Assembly: GCF_002159645.1 (NCBI RefSeq)
Contig: NZ_NFJB01000017.1
Location: 20,538-84,537 of the forward strand
Length of the DNA: 64,000 nucleotides
DNA from: Parabacteroides sp. An277
GTDB taxonomy: Bacteria > Bacteroidota > Bacteroidia > Bacteroidales > Tannerellaceae
Reading direction: 5' to 3'
In this document: one piece after another, positions 53,620 through 60,866 of the stretch
Layout of the letters: each line of letters starts with the position of its first letter
Numbering within the stretch: position 1 is the stretch's first letter
The notes under the pieces: generated by a model
What the model saw: the letters and a program-made list of their open reading frames with translations, nothing else
Told to the model about the DNA's origin: nothing
The model's database searches: none
Translations under genes and position numbers: made by a program

Positions 53620-53690
53620 CCCTCCCGCAGGTTCACTTCATCCACCTACGGTTGAGTATGATTTGACCTCTCCGAGGTCTTTTATAAGTC
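53620..53690. repeat. Family A fragment (copy 6)
   Basis: CCCGCAGGTTCACTTCATCC, then CCTACGGTTGAG and the small hairpin GACCTCTCCGAGGTC. Degraded member of the family best seen at 10292-10422. Confidence 0.55.
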
Positions 53691-53734
53691 ACTTTGAAAA
53701 ATCTTTTTGCTCTCTTTTTTAATATAATAATGTT

Positions 53735-53815
53735 ATTCTTTTGTCTTGATACAAAAGAATCAAAAAATCAAGAAATCTCGGATAACTCGCTACGCTCAAA
53801 CAGCCGAGATTTCGG
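53735..53815 (-). repeat. 81-bp cassette-end element B1
   Basis: One of six 81-bp elements. Read on the minus strand it begins with the stem AAATCTCGG / CCGAGATTT around a 20-bp loop, followed by CTTGATTTTTTGG (a T-run, so a likely intrinsic terminator), then a second hairpin CTTTTGT/ACAAAAG. It starts 4 bp after the HEPN gene stop at 53820. Copies B1-B6 are nearly identical, the same length and the same orientation. Confidence 0.92.
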
Positions 53816-53819
53816 ATTA

Positions 53820-54212
53820 TCAAAACCCATCGTTTTCTTGAAGATAACCCTTCATCTCTATCAAGGCAACTTCTAAAGGAAGCAAATCTTCTTTAATGGT
53901 AGAAAAAACTATATCGGCATCTATTTTAAAATAATGATGTGCTATCACATCCCGTAACTTCATAATATCACGCCAAGGTATTGACGGAAACAAAGGGAAT
54001 AAGTTTCCTTTCGATAAACGGTCTATCGTCTTGACACTTTCGCCTATAAATATCAATTTCATACAAACTCCATCCAGGACAAACATATTATCCGGACTTA
54101 ATAAGAAATCGTTTGCTGATTCAATATGTGTTGTACGTGTCTGTATTACACCTATGGAATCAAGCATTCCATCTATTAATTCAAGTATTCGATATACGCT
54201 ATCTTCATACAT
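53820..54212 (-). CDS. HEPN-domain toxin (HepT-like), module 1
   Basis: 130 residues. MKLRDVIAHHYFKIDADIVF carries the HEPN ribonuclease motif Arg-x4-His-x-Tyr near residue 95. HepT toxins are RNases neutralised by a minimal nucleotidyltransferase (MntA) that AMPylates the toxin. It overlaps the MntA-like gene by 8 bp. Confidence 0.85.
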   Translation of the reverse strand: MYEDSVYRILELIDGMLDSIGVIQTRTTHIESANDFLLSPDNMFVLDGVCMKLIFIGESVKTIDRLSKGNLFPLFPSIPWRDIMKLRDVIAHHYFKIDADIVFSTIKEDLLPLEVALIEMKGYLQENDGF

Positions 54213-54501
54213 AAATCATATCCCTCTTTATGCTCTTCTCCAGATAAGAACCTTCCAACTGTTTTCTCATCCGAAGCAAATCAACAGTGCAACCCAACAA
54301 ATCTTCCAATTCTGATTTCAAACTGCATAACGTGAAAAGGCTCATTGAATTGCTTTCAAAGCAAATATCTATATCGCTTCCCTCTGTTTGTTCATGCCGA
54401 GCCACGGAACCAAACAATGCCAAACGAACAATTTGATATTTATTCATCAAATGATTCTTCTGTTTACGAAGTATTTGCAAATATTCTTCCGTTGATTTCA
54501 T
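54205..54501 (-). CDS. MntA-like minimal nucleotidyltransferase, module 1
   Basis: 98 residues with ALFGSVARHEQTEGSDIDIC, the GSx(10)DxD signature of minimal nucleotidyltransferases that act as antitoxins by transferring AMP to the HEPN toxin. Its promoter box is at 54521-54528. Confidence 0.87.
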   Translation of the reverse strand: MKSTEEYLQILRKQKNHLMNKYQIVRLALFGSVARHEQTEGSDIDICFESNSMSLFTLCSLKSELEDLLGCTVDLLRMRKQLEGSYLEKSIKRDMIYV

Positions 54502-54520
54502 AATCGAATCTTATTTTCTA

Positions 54521-54528
54521 CAAAGGTA
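54521..54528 (-). promoter_or_regulatory. -7 box of HEPN/MNT module 1
   Basis: Minus-strand TACCTTTG, 20 bp before the ATG and 9 bp from the edge of element B2. The same arm (CTACAAAGGTAA, TATTC) also adjoins B3 and B4. Confidence 0.7.
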
Positions 54529-54536
54529 ATCATTCT

Positions 54537-54617
54537 ATTCTTTTGTCTTGATACAAAAGAACCAAAAAATCAAGAAATCTCGGATAACTCGCTACGCTCA
54601 GACAGCCGAGATTTCGG
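54537..54617 (-). repeat. 81-bp cassette-end element B2
   Basis: Same structure as B1. Lies 12 bp after the stop of the module 2 HEPN gene and directly before the module 1 promoter. Confidence 0.92.
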
Positions 54618-54629
54618 GTTTACGCCCAA

Positions 54630-55031
54630 TCAACTTTCAGCAAGTAAAGCGTCCAATTTTTTCATTAATTCCTTCGTGGGATCCAACAGTGCTTTTGCAT
54701 CCTCTTCCGTAAAATCAAAAAAATCATTATAATCACCCGTTATTCGATTTTGCAACAAACGAGAATACAAACGCCCTTCAGCTTTATCCAACTTGCCTGT
54801 AGTAACAAAGTGTAAACCTAATTGCGCCACTACACCATTATGGGTTTGAGTAGATATCTTATTTTTCACCAATAATGCAGATGCCATATAAAAAGCAGCA
54901 TAATAAAGACGTTGTATTGCCAAATTCCAATGCGCTGTTTGAATCATCTCTTCAGCTTCCTGCAATGTGGCATACGCTTTTTGTCTACGATAAAAAACAA
55001 TTGCTTCTATGTCTTCTGGACTCATGCTCAT
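54630..55031 (-). CDS. HEPN-domain protein, module 2
   Basis: 133 residues. AIQRLYYAAFYMASALLVKN and the HNGVV and LQNRITGDYNDFFDF segments fit the PF05168-type HEPN domain. The canonical His after Arg is replaced (RITGDY), so RNase activity is less certain than for modules 1 and 3. Overlaps its nucleotidyltransferase partner by 4 bp. Confidence 0.82.
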   Translation of the reverse strand: MSMSPEDIEAIVFYRRQKAYATLQEAEEMIQTAHWNLAIQRLYYAAFYMASALLVKNKISTQTHNGVVAQLGLHFVTTGKLDKAEGRLYSRLLQNRITGDYNDFFDFTEEDAKALLDPTKELMKKLDALLAES

Positions 55032-55348
55032 ACCAATTCTACACCGTCTTTCATTACATTATGGTAAAAAGGAGAAAAGCTGTATTTCATCCAATCCTTT
55101 AATGTATACATCACCGGATTAATACAAGCCTTCATCTTCCATCCCAGTTCACGCAACGGATAAGATATCTCATCATAATCTGTAGCGTCTAACTTCTGTT
55201 TATCCAACAAGATAAGAATATCCCAATCGGAATCCTCTTTGGCTTCTCCCCGCGCCTGAGAACCAAACAAAATCGCTTTTCCATTCTGAGGCAATACTTG
55301 CTTCAAAACTGTTTTTATAGATTGCAATATGACATTCTTTCCAAGCAT
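55028..55348 (-). CDS. Minimal nucleotidyltransferase, module 2
   Basis: 106 residues with ILFGSQARGEAKEDSDWDIL, the GSx(10)DxD signature, and a C-terminal helical part. Partner of the overlapping HEPN gene. Confidence 0.85.
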   Translation of the reverse strand: MLGKNVILQSIKTVLKQVLPQNGKAILFGSQARGEAKEDSDWDILILLDKQKLDATDYDEISYPLRELGWKMKACINPVMYTLKDWMKYSFSPFYHNVMKDGVELV

Positions 55349-55363
55349 ACGTGAACTTTTCTA

Positions 55364-55371
55364 CAAAGGTA
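55364..55371 (-). promoter_or_regulatory. -7 box of HEPN/MNT module 2
   Basis: Minus-strand TACCTTTG, 16 bp before the ATG; its flanks are shared with the promoters at 54521 and 56231. Confidence 0.7.
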
Positions 55372-55379
55372 ATCATTCT

Positions 55380-55460
55380 ATTCTTTTGTCTGGATACAAA
55401 AGAACCAAAAAATCAAGAAAGCTCGGATAACTCGCTATGCTCAGACAGCCGAGATTTCGG
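55380..55460 (-). repeat. 81-bp cassette-end element B3
   Basis: Same structure as B1, with one change in the right stem arm (AAGCTCGG). Starts 2 bp after the GNAT stop codon. Confidence 0.92.
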
Positions 55461-55462
55461 GT

Positions 55463-56041
55463 TCATTTTACCATAGGATAAAGCGTTCTAAACATTCGTA
55501 ATGTTCCTTTATTGGGGTCTGGCAATTCGCAAGCAGAGAAATTACACTTATCATAAAAGCCTACCGCACTATATTCATCTGCATTTAAAGCTTCTACAGT
55601 AAGGAACTGACAACCTGCCAATTCTTGCTCTTGCGCCCTTTGAACAATCGACTCTATTATAATTCGTCCTAATCCATTATATCTCATGTTCTTTGTTACT
55701 GCTAAATAAGCTATTTCCAAAGCGGGATAATGAGATTTATTCAAAAAGACATCTTTATAATTATCTGTTAATTGCGGAATGCCAGCATTCGAAACGCCAC
55801 TTAGCATTTCACTTTTATCGTCTACATCTAAATCCAAAGAATCAAAACTTAATGCAAACAACGCCAAAATCTCTGCATCTTTCCTATTCTCCCTTACGAT
55901 ATAAGCATTGCAATAATGGTTTTGTATGCTCAAATCAAGTCCATCTTGAATGAAAGCATCCATCGAAGAAATACCACATTGAAAATCTTTCAAAATCGAT
56001 GTATCTTTCAAATTTTCAAAAATATATTCTCTTGGAATCAT
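55463..56041 (-). CDS. GNAT acetyltransferase, probable toxin
   Basis: 192 residues from the ATG at 56041, which overlaps the stop of a 54-codon gene (ATGA). GNAT features: ALEIAYLAVTKNMRYNGLGR followed by IIIESIVQRAQE (acetyl-CoA loop, Arg/Gln-x-x-Gly-x-Gly/Ala type) and ADEYSAVGFYDKCNF. Its position inside a row of toxin-antitoxin cassettes and coupling to a tiny upstream gene suggest a TacT/AtaT-like tRNA-acetylating toxin. A housekeeping acetyltransferase cannot be excluded. Confidence 0.75.
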   Translation of the reverse strand: MIPREYIFENLKDTSILKDFQCGISSMDAFIQDGLDLSIQNHYCNAYIVRENRKDAEILALFALSFDSLDLDVDDKSEMLSGVSNAGIPQLTDNYKDVFLNKSHYPALEIAYLAVTKNMRYNGLGRIIIESIVQRAQEQELAGCQFLTVEALNADEYSAVGFYDKCNFSACELPDPNKGTLRMFRTLYPMVK

Positions 56042-56202
56042 TTCCAAACAACAGATACTTTTTTCGTAATTCGATGGTTCTCACGAATTTCTTTGCAGTC
56101 TTGCTCGCTCAATTGTCCCGTCTGAATGCGATGGACTTTATCCCTTATCTTTTGAGCAAATCCATCTTTTACAAGTGTCCGTTTTGTATTAATTCCCAAC
56201 AT
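56038..56202 (-). CDS. 54-residue putative antitoxin for the GNAT protein
   Basis: ATG at 56202, stop TGA at 56038-56040 overlapping the GNAT ATG. The peptide reads MLGINTKRTLVKDGFAQKIR, then DKVHRIQTGQLSEQDCKEI and RENHRITKKVSVVWK. It is strongly basic and not a DUF1778 ribbon-helix-helix antitoxin. AGGAAAG lies 6 bp before the ATG and a -7 box 29 bp upstream, so it is the first gene of this cassette. Confidence 0.65.
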   Translation of the reverse strand: MLGINTKRTLVKDGFAQKIRDKVHRIQTGQLSEQDCKEIRENHRITKKVSVVWK

Positions 56203-56230
56203 AATGCTTTCCTTATTCTATTTCTTACTA

Positions 56231-56238
56231 CAAAGGTA
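56231..56238 (-). promoter_or_regulatory. -7 box of the GNAT cassette
   Basis: Minus-strand TACCTTTG, in the same flanking context as the promoters at 54521 and 55364. Confidence 0.7.
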
Positions 56239-56246
56239 AGTATTCT

Positions 56247-56327
56247 ATTCTTTTGTCTGGATACAAAAGAACCAAAAAATCAAGAAATCTCGGATAACTC
56301 GCTGCGCTCAAACAGCCGAGATTTCGG
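56247..56327 (-). repeat. 81-bp cassette-end element B4
   Basis: Same structure as B1; starts 7 bp after the module 3 HEPN stop. Confidence 0.92.
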
Positions 56328-56334
56328 GTTTCCT

Positions 56335-56811
56335 TTAGTTATCCAAATATATTTTTTTCAACCGTCCATAAATATCTTTCAATACAGATATTTTGGAAAT
56401 CAACTCGTTTAATATATTTACAATATCATTCTCGCACAATGGATAATCGTGGGCTATTTCATTTCGAAGCTCACGTATATACACCCATTCTTCTGCACTA
56501 TTAATCAATTGATAACGTTCCAAACGATTTAAAATATCACGCATAGGAACAGAAGATATATCCTCATCCAAATATTCCAAAATATAGCGGAAGAATTTGG
56601 CGCCCATTGCATCTTGAAGTTTGGAAAAGCGGAAAATGAATTGGTCAATACAACGAACCTCTTCTTCATCCAAATTCGCATACCTTTCTACTGAAAGGGG
56701 CAGCACTGAAGATAAACGTGCCAATGCCTCTTCTATGCGCTGTATATGCCGGTCGCCTATTTCAAACTCACGACTTAACCGCTCTGCTATTTCTTGGTGT
56801 TTCGTCGTCAT
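56335..56811 (-). CDS. HEPN-domain toxin, module 3
   Basis: 158 residues from the ATG at 56811 (MTTKHQEIAERL), which overlaps the nucleotidyltransferase stop by 4 bp. WVYIRELRNEIAHDYPLCEN has the Arg-x4-His-x-Tyr HEPN RNase motif. Helical throughout. Confidence 0.85.
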   Translation of the reverse strand: MTTKHQEIAERLSREFEIGDRHIQRIEEALARLSSVLPLSVERYANLDEEEVRCIDQFIFRFSKLQDAMGAKFFRYILEYLDEDISSVPMRDILNRLERYQLINSAEEWVYIRELRNEIAHDYPLCENDIVNILNELISKISVLKDIYGRLKKIYLDN

Positions 56812-57098
56812 GCCAATCGTATGCCTGTTGCTAATGCTTCGTTGACGACCCAAGATTCTTCATGGTCGCCTATTACGTCGATTTTCTGGTCGCCCAACAC
56901 ATATTTTAAGCGGGCAATCATGCGGATGCGGGCTAACACGCCTTTCTTCTCGGACGATGTACGTACCAAGAGATCGATATCGCCGCCCCGTTTGGTATCG
57001 TCTGTACGAGAACCGAACAAATACACGCGTACACTTTCGCCATAGATTTCTTTGGCTACCCGAATGATTTGCTCTATTTCATGTTTCGTCAATCGCAT
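56808..57098 (-). CDS. Minimal nucleotidyltransferase, module 3
   Basis: 96 residues; VYLFGSRTDDTKRGGDIDLL carries the GSx(10)DxD signature. Antitoxin partner of the overlapping HEPN gene. Slightly higher GC than modules 1 and 2, so it was probably acquired separately. Confidence 0.87.
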   Translation of the reverse strand: MRLTKHEIEQIIRVAKEIYGESVRVYLFGSRTDDTKRGGDIDLLVRTSSEKKGVLARIRMIARLKYVLGDQKIDVIGDHEESWVVNEALATGIRLA

Positions 57099-57118
57099 CC
57101 TTGAGTTTGTTTCAGTGA

Positions 57119-57126
57119 CAAAGATA
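57119..57126 (-). promoter_or_regulatory. -7 box of HEPN/MNT module 3
   Basis: Minus-strand TATCTTTG, 21 bp before the ATG, adjoining element B5. Confidence 0.65.
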
Positions 57127-57134
57127 AAGCTTTT

Positions 57135-57215
57135 CTTCTTTTGTCTTGATACAAAAGAACCAAAAAATTAAGAAAGCTCGGATAACTCGCTGCGCTCAGA
57201 CAGCCGAGATTTCGG
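57135..57215 (-). repeat. 81-bp cassette-end element B5
   Basis: Same structure as B1; starts 27 bp after the PIN gene stop. Shares an extra upstream arm (ATAAAGCTTTTCTTC) with B6. Confidence 0.92.
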
Positions 57216-57242
57216 ATGTTTTCCACATCATAGCAAGTTTTA

Positions 57243-57662
57243 TCACACCATCATAGTTAAAAATTCATGAGGTGTATACACTGGGATATTGGAAGATTGA
57301 TAGTCTTTCTTATTACGGGTTACAATACAATCTGCATCCACCGAAATAGCGGATTTATATTGTGTTGCATCTTCATAATCATTCCAATCACAGGATAATG
57401 CCCATGTCACTACATCTTCTGTCAATCCTGTTATTTCTGTAAAAGAAGCAATACTCAATAAACTACGTTTCACCTCTTGCATAGGAAAACGATACTTACG
57501 ACTAATGTATATTGTATTCACGAATGATAGCGCAGACAAAACCAATTGTATTTTACCAGCATACCCCAAACTGAAAAGAGATTGTGCATCCGAAAGAAAT
57601 TCTCCTCGGCTACAAACCAAATCTATCAATATATTCGTTCGGCATAAGCTTTCATAGTTCAA
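57243..57662 (-). CDS. PIN-domain toxin (VapC-like)
   Basis: 139 residues. PIN acidic residues are visible in TNILIDLVCSRGEF (first Asp), NDYEDATQYKSAISVDAD (middle acids) and CIVTRNKKDYQSSNIPVYTP (last strand). PIN toxins cleave tRNA, rRNA or mRNA. Overlaps its antitoxin gene by 4 bp. The same family left a remnant at 40577-40660. Confidence 0.85.
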   Translation of the reverse strand: MNYESLCRTNILIDLVCSRGEFLSDAQSLFSLGYAGKIQLVLSALSFVNTIYISRKYRFPMQEVKRSLLSIASFTEITGLTEDVVTWALSCDWNDYEDATQYKSAISVDADCIVTRNKKDYQSSNIPVYTPHEFLTMMV

Positions 57663-57916
57663 TACTTTTCATCCAACAAAGCACAAATGCCTTTCTCGTC
57701 CGAAGGTACCGGTATTTCGCCCTGTACCGACAACGTCTTTACAAATTTTTGAGCTTCCAACAAGTTATCCGTATGAACTGAATCATGTTGTTCTTTCAGA
57801 GATTCATCCAAACGGATAGCTAACCATTGCCGCACTTCCCGTTTCAAAGGTTTCAGCAAAGTCCAAAAAGCATCTGCTGTTCTTTGATCATTTAGGCTTA
57901 TCGCTGTATCCATCAT
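57659..57916 (-). CDS. Antitoxin of the PIN pair
   Basis: 85 residues. N-terminal helical region, then LLEAQKFVKTLSVQGEIPVP and SDEKGICALLDEKY, the kind of acidic tail that occupies a PIN toxin active site. DNA-binding domain not clearly recognisable. The -7 box is at 57954-57961. Confidence 0.72.
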   Translation of the reverse strand: MMDTAISLNDQRTADAFWTLLKPLKREVRQWLAIRLDESLKEQHDSVHTDNLLEAQKFVKTLSVQGEIPVPSDEKGICALLDEKY

Positions 57917-57953
57917 ATTCTTGCATTTATTACTGATAACGATTCTTTTGTTA

Positions 57954-57961
57954 CAAAAGTA
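57954..57961 (-). promoter_or_regulatory. -7 box of the PIN cassette
   Basis: Minus-strand TACTTTTG, 38 bp before the antitoxin ATG, next to element B6. Confidence 0.6.
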
Positions 57962-58001
57962 ACAATTCTACTTCTGTTTTCCAAATGCAGATAAAGCTTT
58001 T

Positions 58002-58082
58002 CTTCTTTTGTCTGGATACAAAAGAACCAAAAAATCAAGAAAGCTCGGATAACTCGCTACGCTCAAACAGCCGAGATTTCGG
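58002..58082 (-). repeat. 81-bp cassette-end element B6
   Basis: Same structure as B1, with the AAGCTCGG variant arm as in B3 and B5; starts 11 bp after the stop of the endonuclease/phosphatase-type gene. Confidence 0.92.
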
Positions 58083-58093
58083 GTCCTTTCATT

Positions 58094-59152
58094 TTACCTT
58101 ATTTCCTTTTCTTCCCTTATCTTTCCTTTCCATACTACCATATTATGGTCGCTATAAGGCAAATCGGGTGAATAACATTCGGTTCCTCGGAATTCCTTCG
58201 AATGAAGAATATAGTCGATGCGCCAAAGTCTTTTCAACTGGCGAAAGGTGTATTGATAACCGTTTCCGACTTCGATGAAACCATCGACCAGGTTGCCTTT
58301 GATACGACGGTATGTATAGGAAGCAGGTGTATCGTTGAAATCGCCGCAGACTATTACTGGATAGGGAGATTTTTCTATCTCATCTCGAATCCTATCAGCT
58401 TGCTTCGCCCTTCGTTGGAAATTATCTTTTAAAGAAACCAATAACTGATTCATCGCTTCGATTCTCGACTTTTCGTGTATCGGATTTTGGATGGAATCGC
58501 GATACAAATTCACGCTCGTGGTCTGCAGGTGGTTATTCAAAAGGCGGATAATCTTGCCTTCTACCTCAATATCGGCTATTAACGTAACGGCCGGAATCGT
58601 ATCATAATAAATTGGTTCTACTTTTTGAATAGGATAACGGCTGAATATCGATACACTGGAATAACCCGCTTCTGTACTCATATAGCGATATTTCCAATCG
58701 GAGAAATATTTCTGTATCGTATCTTCGGAGATAAACTCCGGAACCGGCCCCTCTTGCGTACAGAAAATATCCGCATCCAATCCATCTATATAAGCCATAG
58801 CCTCTGGTAAATAACTCTTTCCATTATAGAAATTATGCGTATTATAGATCACTACCGTAAGTGGAATACCTTCTGCTTCATTCGTTTTTCCTTTGGGGAA
58901 TTGATAAATCGCATGAAGGTTTCCCACATGCAATAAGAAACCCGTCAGAGAAAGCCATGTCCATTTCCGAGGTTTTAAACAACAAGCTATGCCCGCACAT
59001 GCCAAATTCAATAACGCAACAGGCAAGAATATCAAACTGCATAAAGAAATCCACCCCGAAACGAAACGGCTGGTATAAGACAAAACGGATAGAATAAAGA
59101 GACATCCGCAAGCTATCCGGAATAAACCTATTCCGTTTTTATGATTTCTCAC
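58094..59152 (-). CDS. Membrane-anchored endonuclease/exonuclease/phosphatase family protein
   Basis: 352 residues beginning with GTG that overlaps the upstream stop (GTGA). Three membrane helices (about 8-70), then an EEP domain: VIYNTHNFYNG, DADIFCTQEGPVPEF (Glu), LLNNHLQT, VIVCGDFNDTPASYTYRRI (Asp-x-Asn), WRIDYILHS and YSDHNMVVWKG (Asp-His). The active site faces an unknown compartment. EEP proteins of this form are common in Bacteroidetes, but here the gene is coupled to an ATPase-nuclease pair. Confidence 0.85.
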   Translation of the reverse strand: MRNHKNGIGLFRIACGCLFILSVLSYTSRFVSGWISLCSLIFLPVALLNLACAGIACCLKPRKWTWLSLTGFLLHVGNLHAIYQFPKGKTNEAEGIPLTVVIYNTHNFYNGKSYLPEAMAYIDGLDADIFCTQEGPVPEFISEDTIQKYFSDWKYRYMSTEAGYSSVSIFSRYPIQKVEPIYYDTIPAVTLIADIEVEGKIIRLLNNHLQTTSVNLYRDSIQNPIHEKSRIEAMNQLLVSLKDNFQRRAKQADRIRDEIEKSPYPVIVCGDFNDTPASYTYRRIKGNLVDGFIEVGNGYQYTFRQLKRLWRIDYILHSKEFRGTECYSPDLPYSDHNMVVWKGKIREEKEIR

Positions 59153-59616
59153 TGCATTATCTCTTTCATTTCGCGTGTAGCCTTCTGCAGATTCCCATTA
59201 TATTGCTTCTTCAACAAGGATTTCAGCATTTTTTCCTTTGTCTCTAAAAAGGCAGGTACCTTTGTTTTCGATAAAACAACGCGTGCGTACACGCAACAGG
59301 GCTTTTGAACCTCAGGAGTCAACATCTGTCGAACCGTATTCGCCAATTGTTCTAATGAACTTGCATAATCACCTCCTTTCAATTCAATTAAATACAAAGT
59401 ATCGGTATCCGTATAAATGGCATAATCACATTTCCTATTGCCTACTTGAGAAGAATCAAATAATCCATTATCTACCCGATATACGGTCAGGAACAATCGG
59501 TTTGAATTATCTGCAATATATTTACGGCTTTCACCTTTATCTTTCAAACTCACTATCTTGCGCTGATCGGCACTTACAATATAACGCTTCTCTGCATATT
59601 TATCTGTAATTTTCAT
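59149..59616 (-). CDS. Putative PD-(D/E)XK-type nuclease partner of ATPase 2
   Basis: 155 residues, family not recognised. GNRKCDYAIYTDTDTLYLIE followed by LKGGDYASSLEQLANTVRQM gives Asp...(12 residues)...Glu-Leu-Lys with a preceding strand and a following Gln-bearing helix, the PD-(D/E)XK pattern. It overlaps the ATPase gene by 17 bp and the EEP gene by 4 bp. Design parallels the 201-residue protein at 28910-29515, though I see no clear sequence similarity outside the motif. Confidence 0.6.
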   Translation of the reverse strand: MKITDKYAEKRYIVSADQRKIVSLKDKGESRKYIADNSNRLFLTVYRVDNGLFDSSQVGNRKCDYAIYTDTDTLYLIELKGGDYASSLEQLANTVRQMLTPEVQKPCCVYARVVLSKTKVPAFLETKEKMLKSLLKKQYNGNLQKATREMKEIMQ

Positions 59617-60811
59617 GAGCTACGTCTATATCCAATAATTGTTCATATTGTTCATTCAAAGCTACAGATATGCCATCTATACGTTCCGCTTCAATTTGCT
59701 GCAATTCGTCATTCATTATCGATTCAATGCAACCATTGTCCATCGTATAAGCCATTGTCTGTTCGGAAGACAACCAATACATGGCTGGAATAATTTCCGC
59801 CACTTCGTTCCTTTGCCTATACCCGACTTGCCCTGCATACAAAAGGTTATTCAACGCAGATAAGATATAAGGACTGTGCGTAGTTACTATCAATCTATTA
59901 CCTGGCAAATCATTCGCTAAACGAACCAATTCTTGCAATAAATTGCGTTGGGATACAGGATACAAATTCAATTCCGGTTCTTCCACTATATTTATAAAAT
60001 GAGAATAGCGAAAACGGGATGACAAATTCTCCAACGCAGCCTTCTGTACCTCATCCGTCAATTTAGGATTTTTCATAATCTCATCTACTGCCTTTTGTAT
60101 TTTAGCCAATATGGCAGGTTCTATACCCGGACGAGATAAATCTCTTGTTACTACCTCTTCCAAATAATTACTTACTACAAAAAGAGGAACTAAAGATTGA
60201 AAACCACTGGCAGATTCCGACAATCGCGTATGAAAAGAAGGACCATTTATCCAACTAATCTTATTTAATCGGTCGTAAGTAAACCTTACTTCATCCACAG
60301 GTAATACCAAATCATTTTTCACCTGCGTACAAGCTTCTTCATATTCTTCCCAAAACGTCCGAAGTGATTCTGGGAAAAATTTTGCCATACCCGACTTTTC
60401 CATAATGCCAATCACATTCCGTTCAGCCGGTATGTACAAAATCTTTGGTAAATCAAAATATTCTATATCTTTCTTTTCTACCTGGAATGCATCGTTTTCA
60501 AATAGGAAACGATAATATTCACCTTCGTATGCTATTTCCGTTTCAGCTCGAAAATAAGAAGAGATACGATGATAAGCACAATAATAGTTCTTAAAACGAT
60601 TTTTACGAATCAAATCGCTACTCCTAACCTCGCCTCTTACCAATGCCTTTTCCAGCCAAGAAAATTCAGAAATAAGCTTAGCCAAAGAGCTTTTCCCGCT
60701 GCCTTGCGCTCCTACTAAAAAGGTAAATTTAGGAATGTCTATAAAACGTCCTCCTGTACCTTTTTGTATTGGACCGAATTCCCGTATATTTATTTTACAA
60801 CTATTTACCAT
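59600..60811 (-). CDS. AAA_15/OLD-like ATPase (pair 2)
   Basis: About 403 residues from the ATG at 60811. FLVGAQGSGKSSLAKLISEF is Walker A (near residue 35); NIVEEPELNLYPVSQRNLLQ is Walker B with Glu-Pro-Glu; RLIVTTHSPYILSALNN is the switch His. A central helical insert resembles that of the ATPase at 29525-30817, and no Toprim domain follows. First gene of a three-gene overlapping operon (ATPase, nuclease-like, EEP) with a weak -7-like box (TTCCTTTG) at 60833-60840. Confidence 0.82.
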   Translation of the reverse strand: MVNSCKINIREFGPIQKGTGGRFIDIPKFTFLVGAQGSGKSSLAKLISEFSWLEKALVRGEVRSSDLIRKNRFKNYYCAYHRISSYFRAETEIAYEGEYYRFLFENDAFQVEKKDIEYFDLPKILYIPAERNVIGIMEKSGMAKFFPESLRTFWEEYEEACTQVKNDLVLPVDEVRFTYDRLNKISWINGPSFHTRLSESASGFQSLVPLFVVSNYLEEVVTRDLSRPGIEPAILAKIQKAVDEIMKNPKLTDEVQKAALENLSSRFRYSHFINIVEEPELNLYPVSQRNLLQELVRLANDLPGNRLIVTTHSPYILSALNNLLYAGQVGYRQRNEVAEIIPAMYWLSSEQTMAYTMDNGCIESIMNDELQQIEAERIDGISVALNEQYEQLLDIDVAHENYR

Positions 60812-60866
60812 TATCACTTTCCTTTTATACTACAAAGGAAATCATTTTTGGGGAAACGTGCAAACT

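Noticed and set aside
53735..58082. Short repeated reading frames (FFCLDTKEPKNQEISDNSLR type) in the 81-bp elements
   Set aside because: The similarity arises from the DNA repeat itself; frames have no starts of their own and the element forms terminator-like hairpins.
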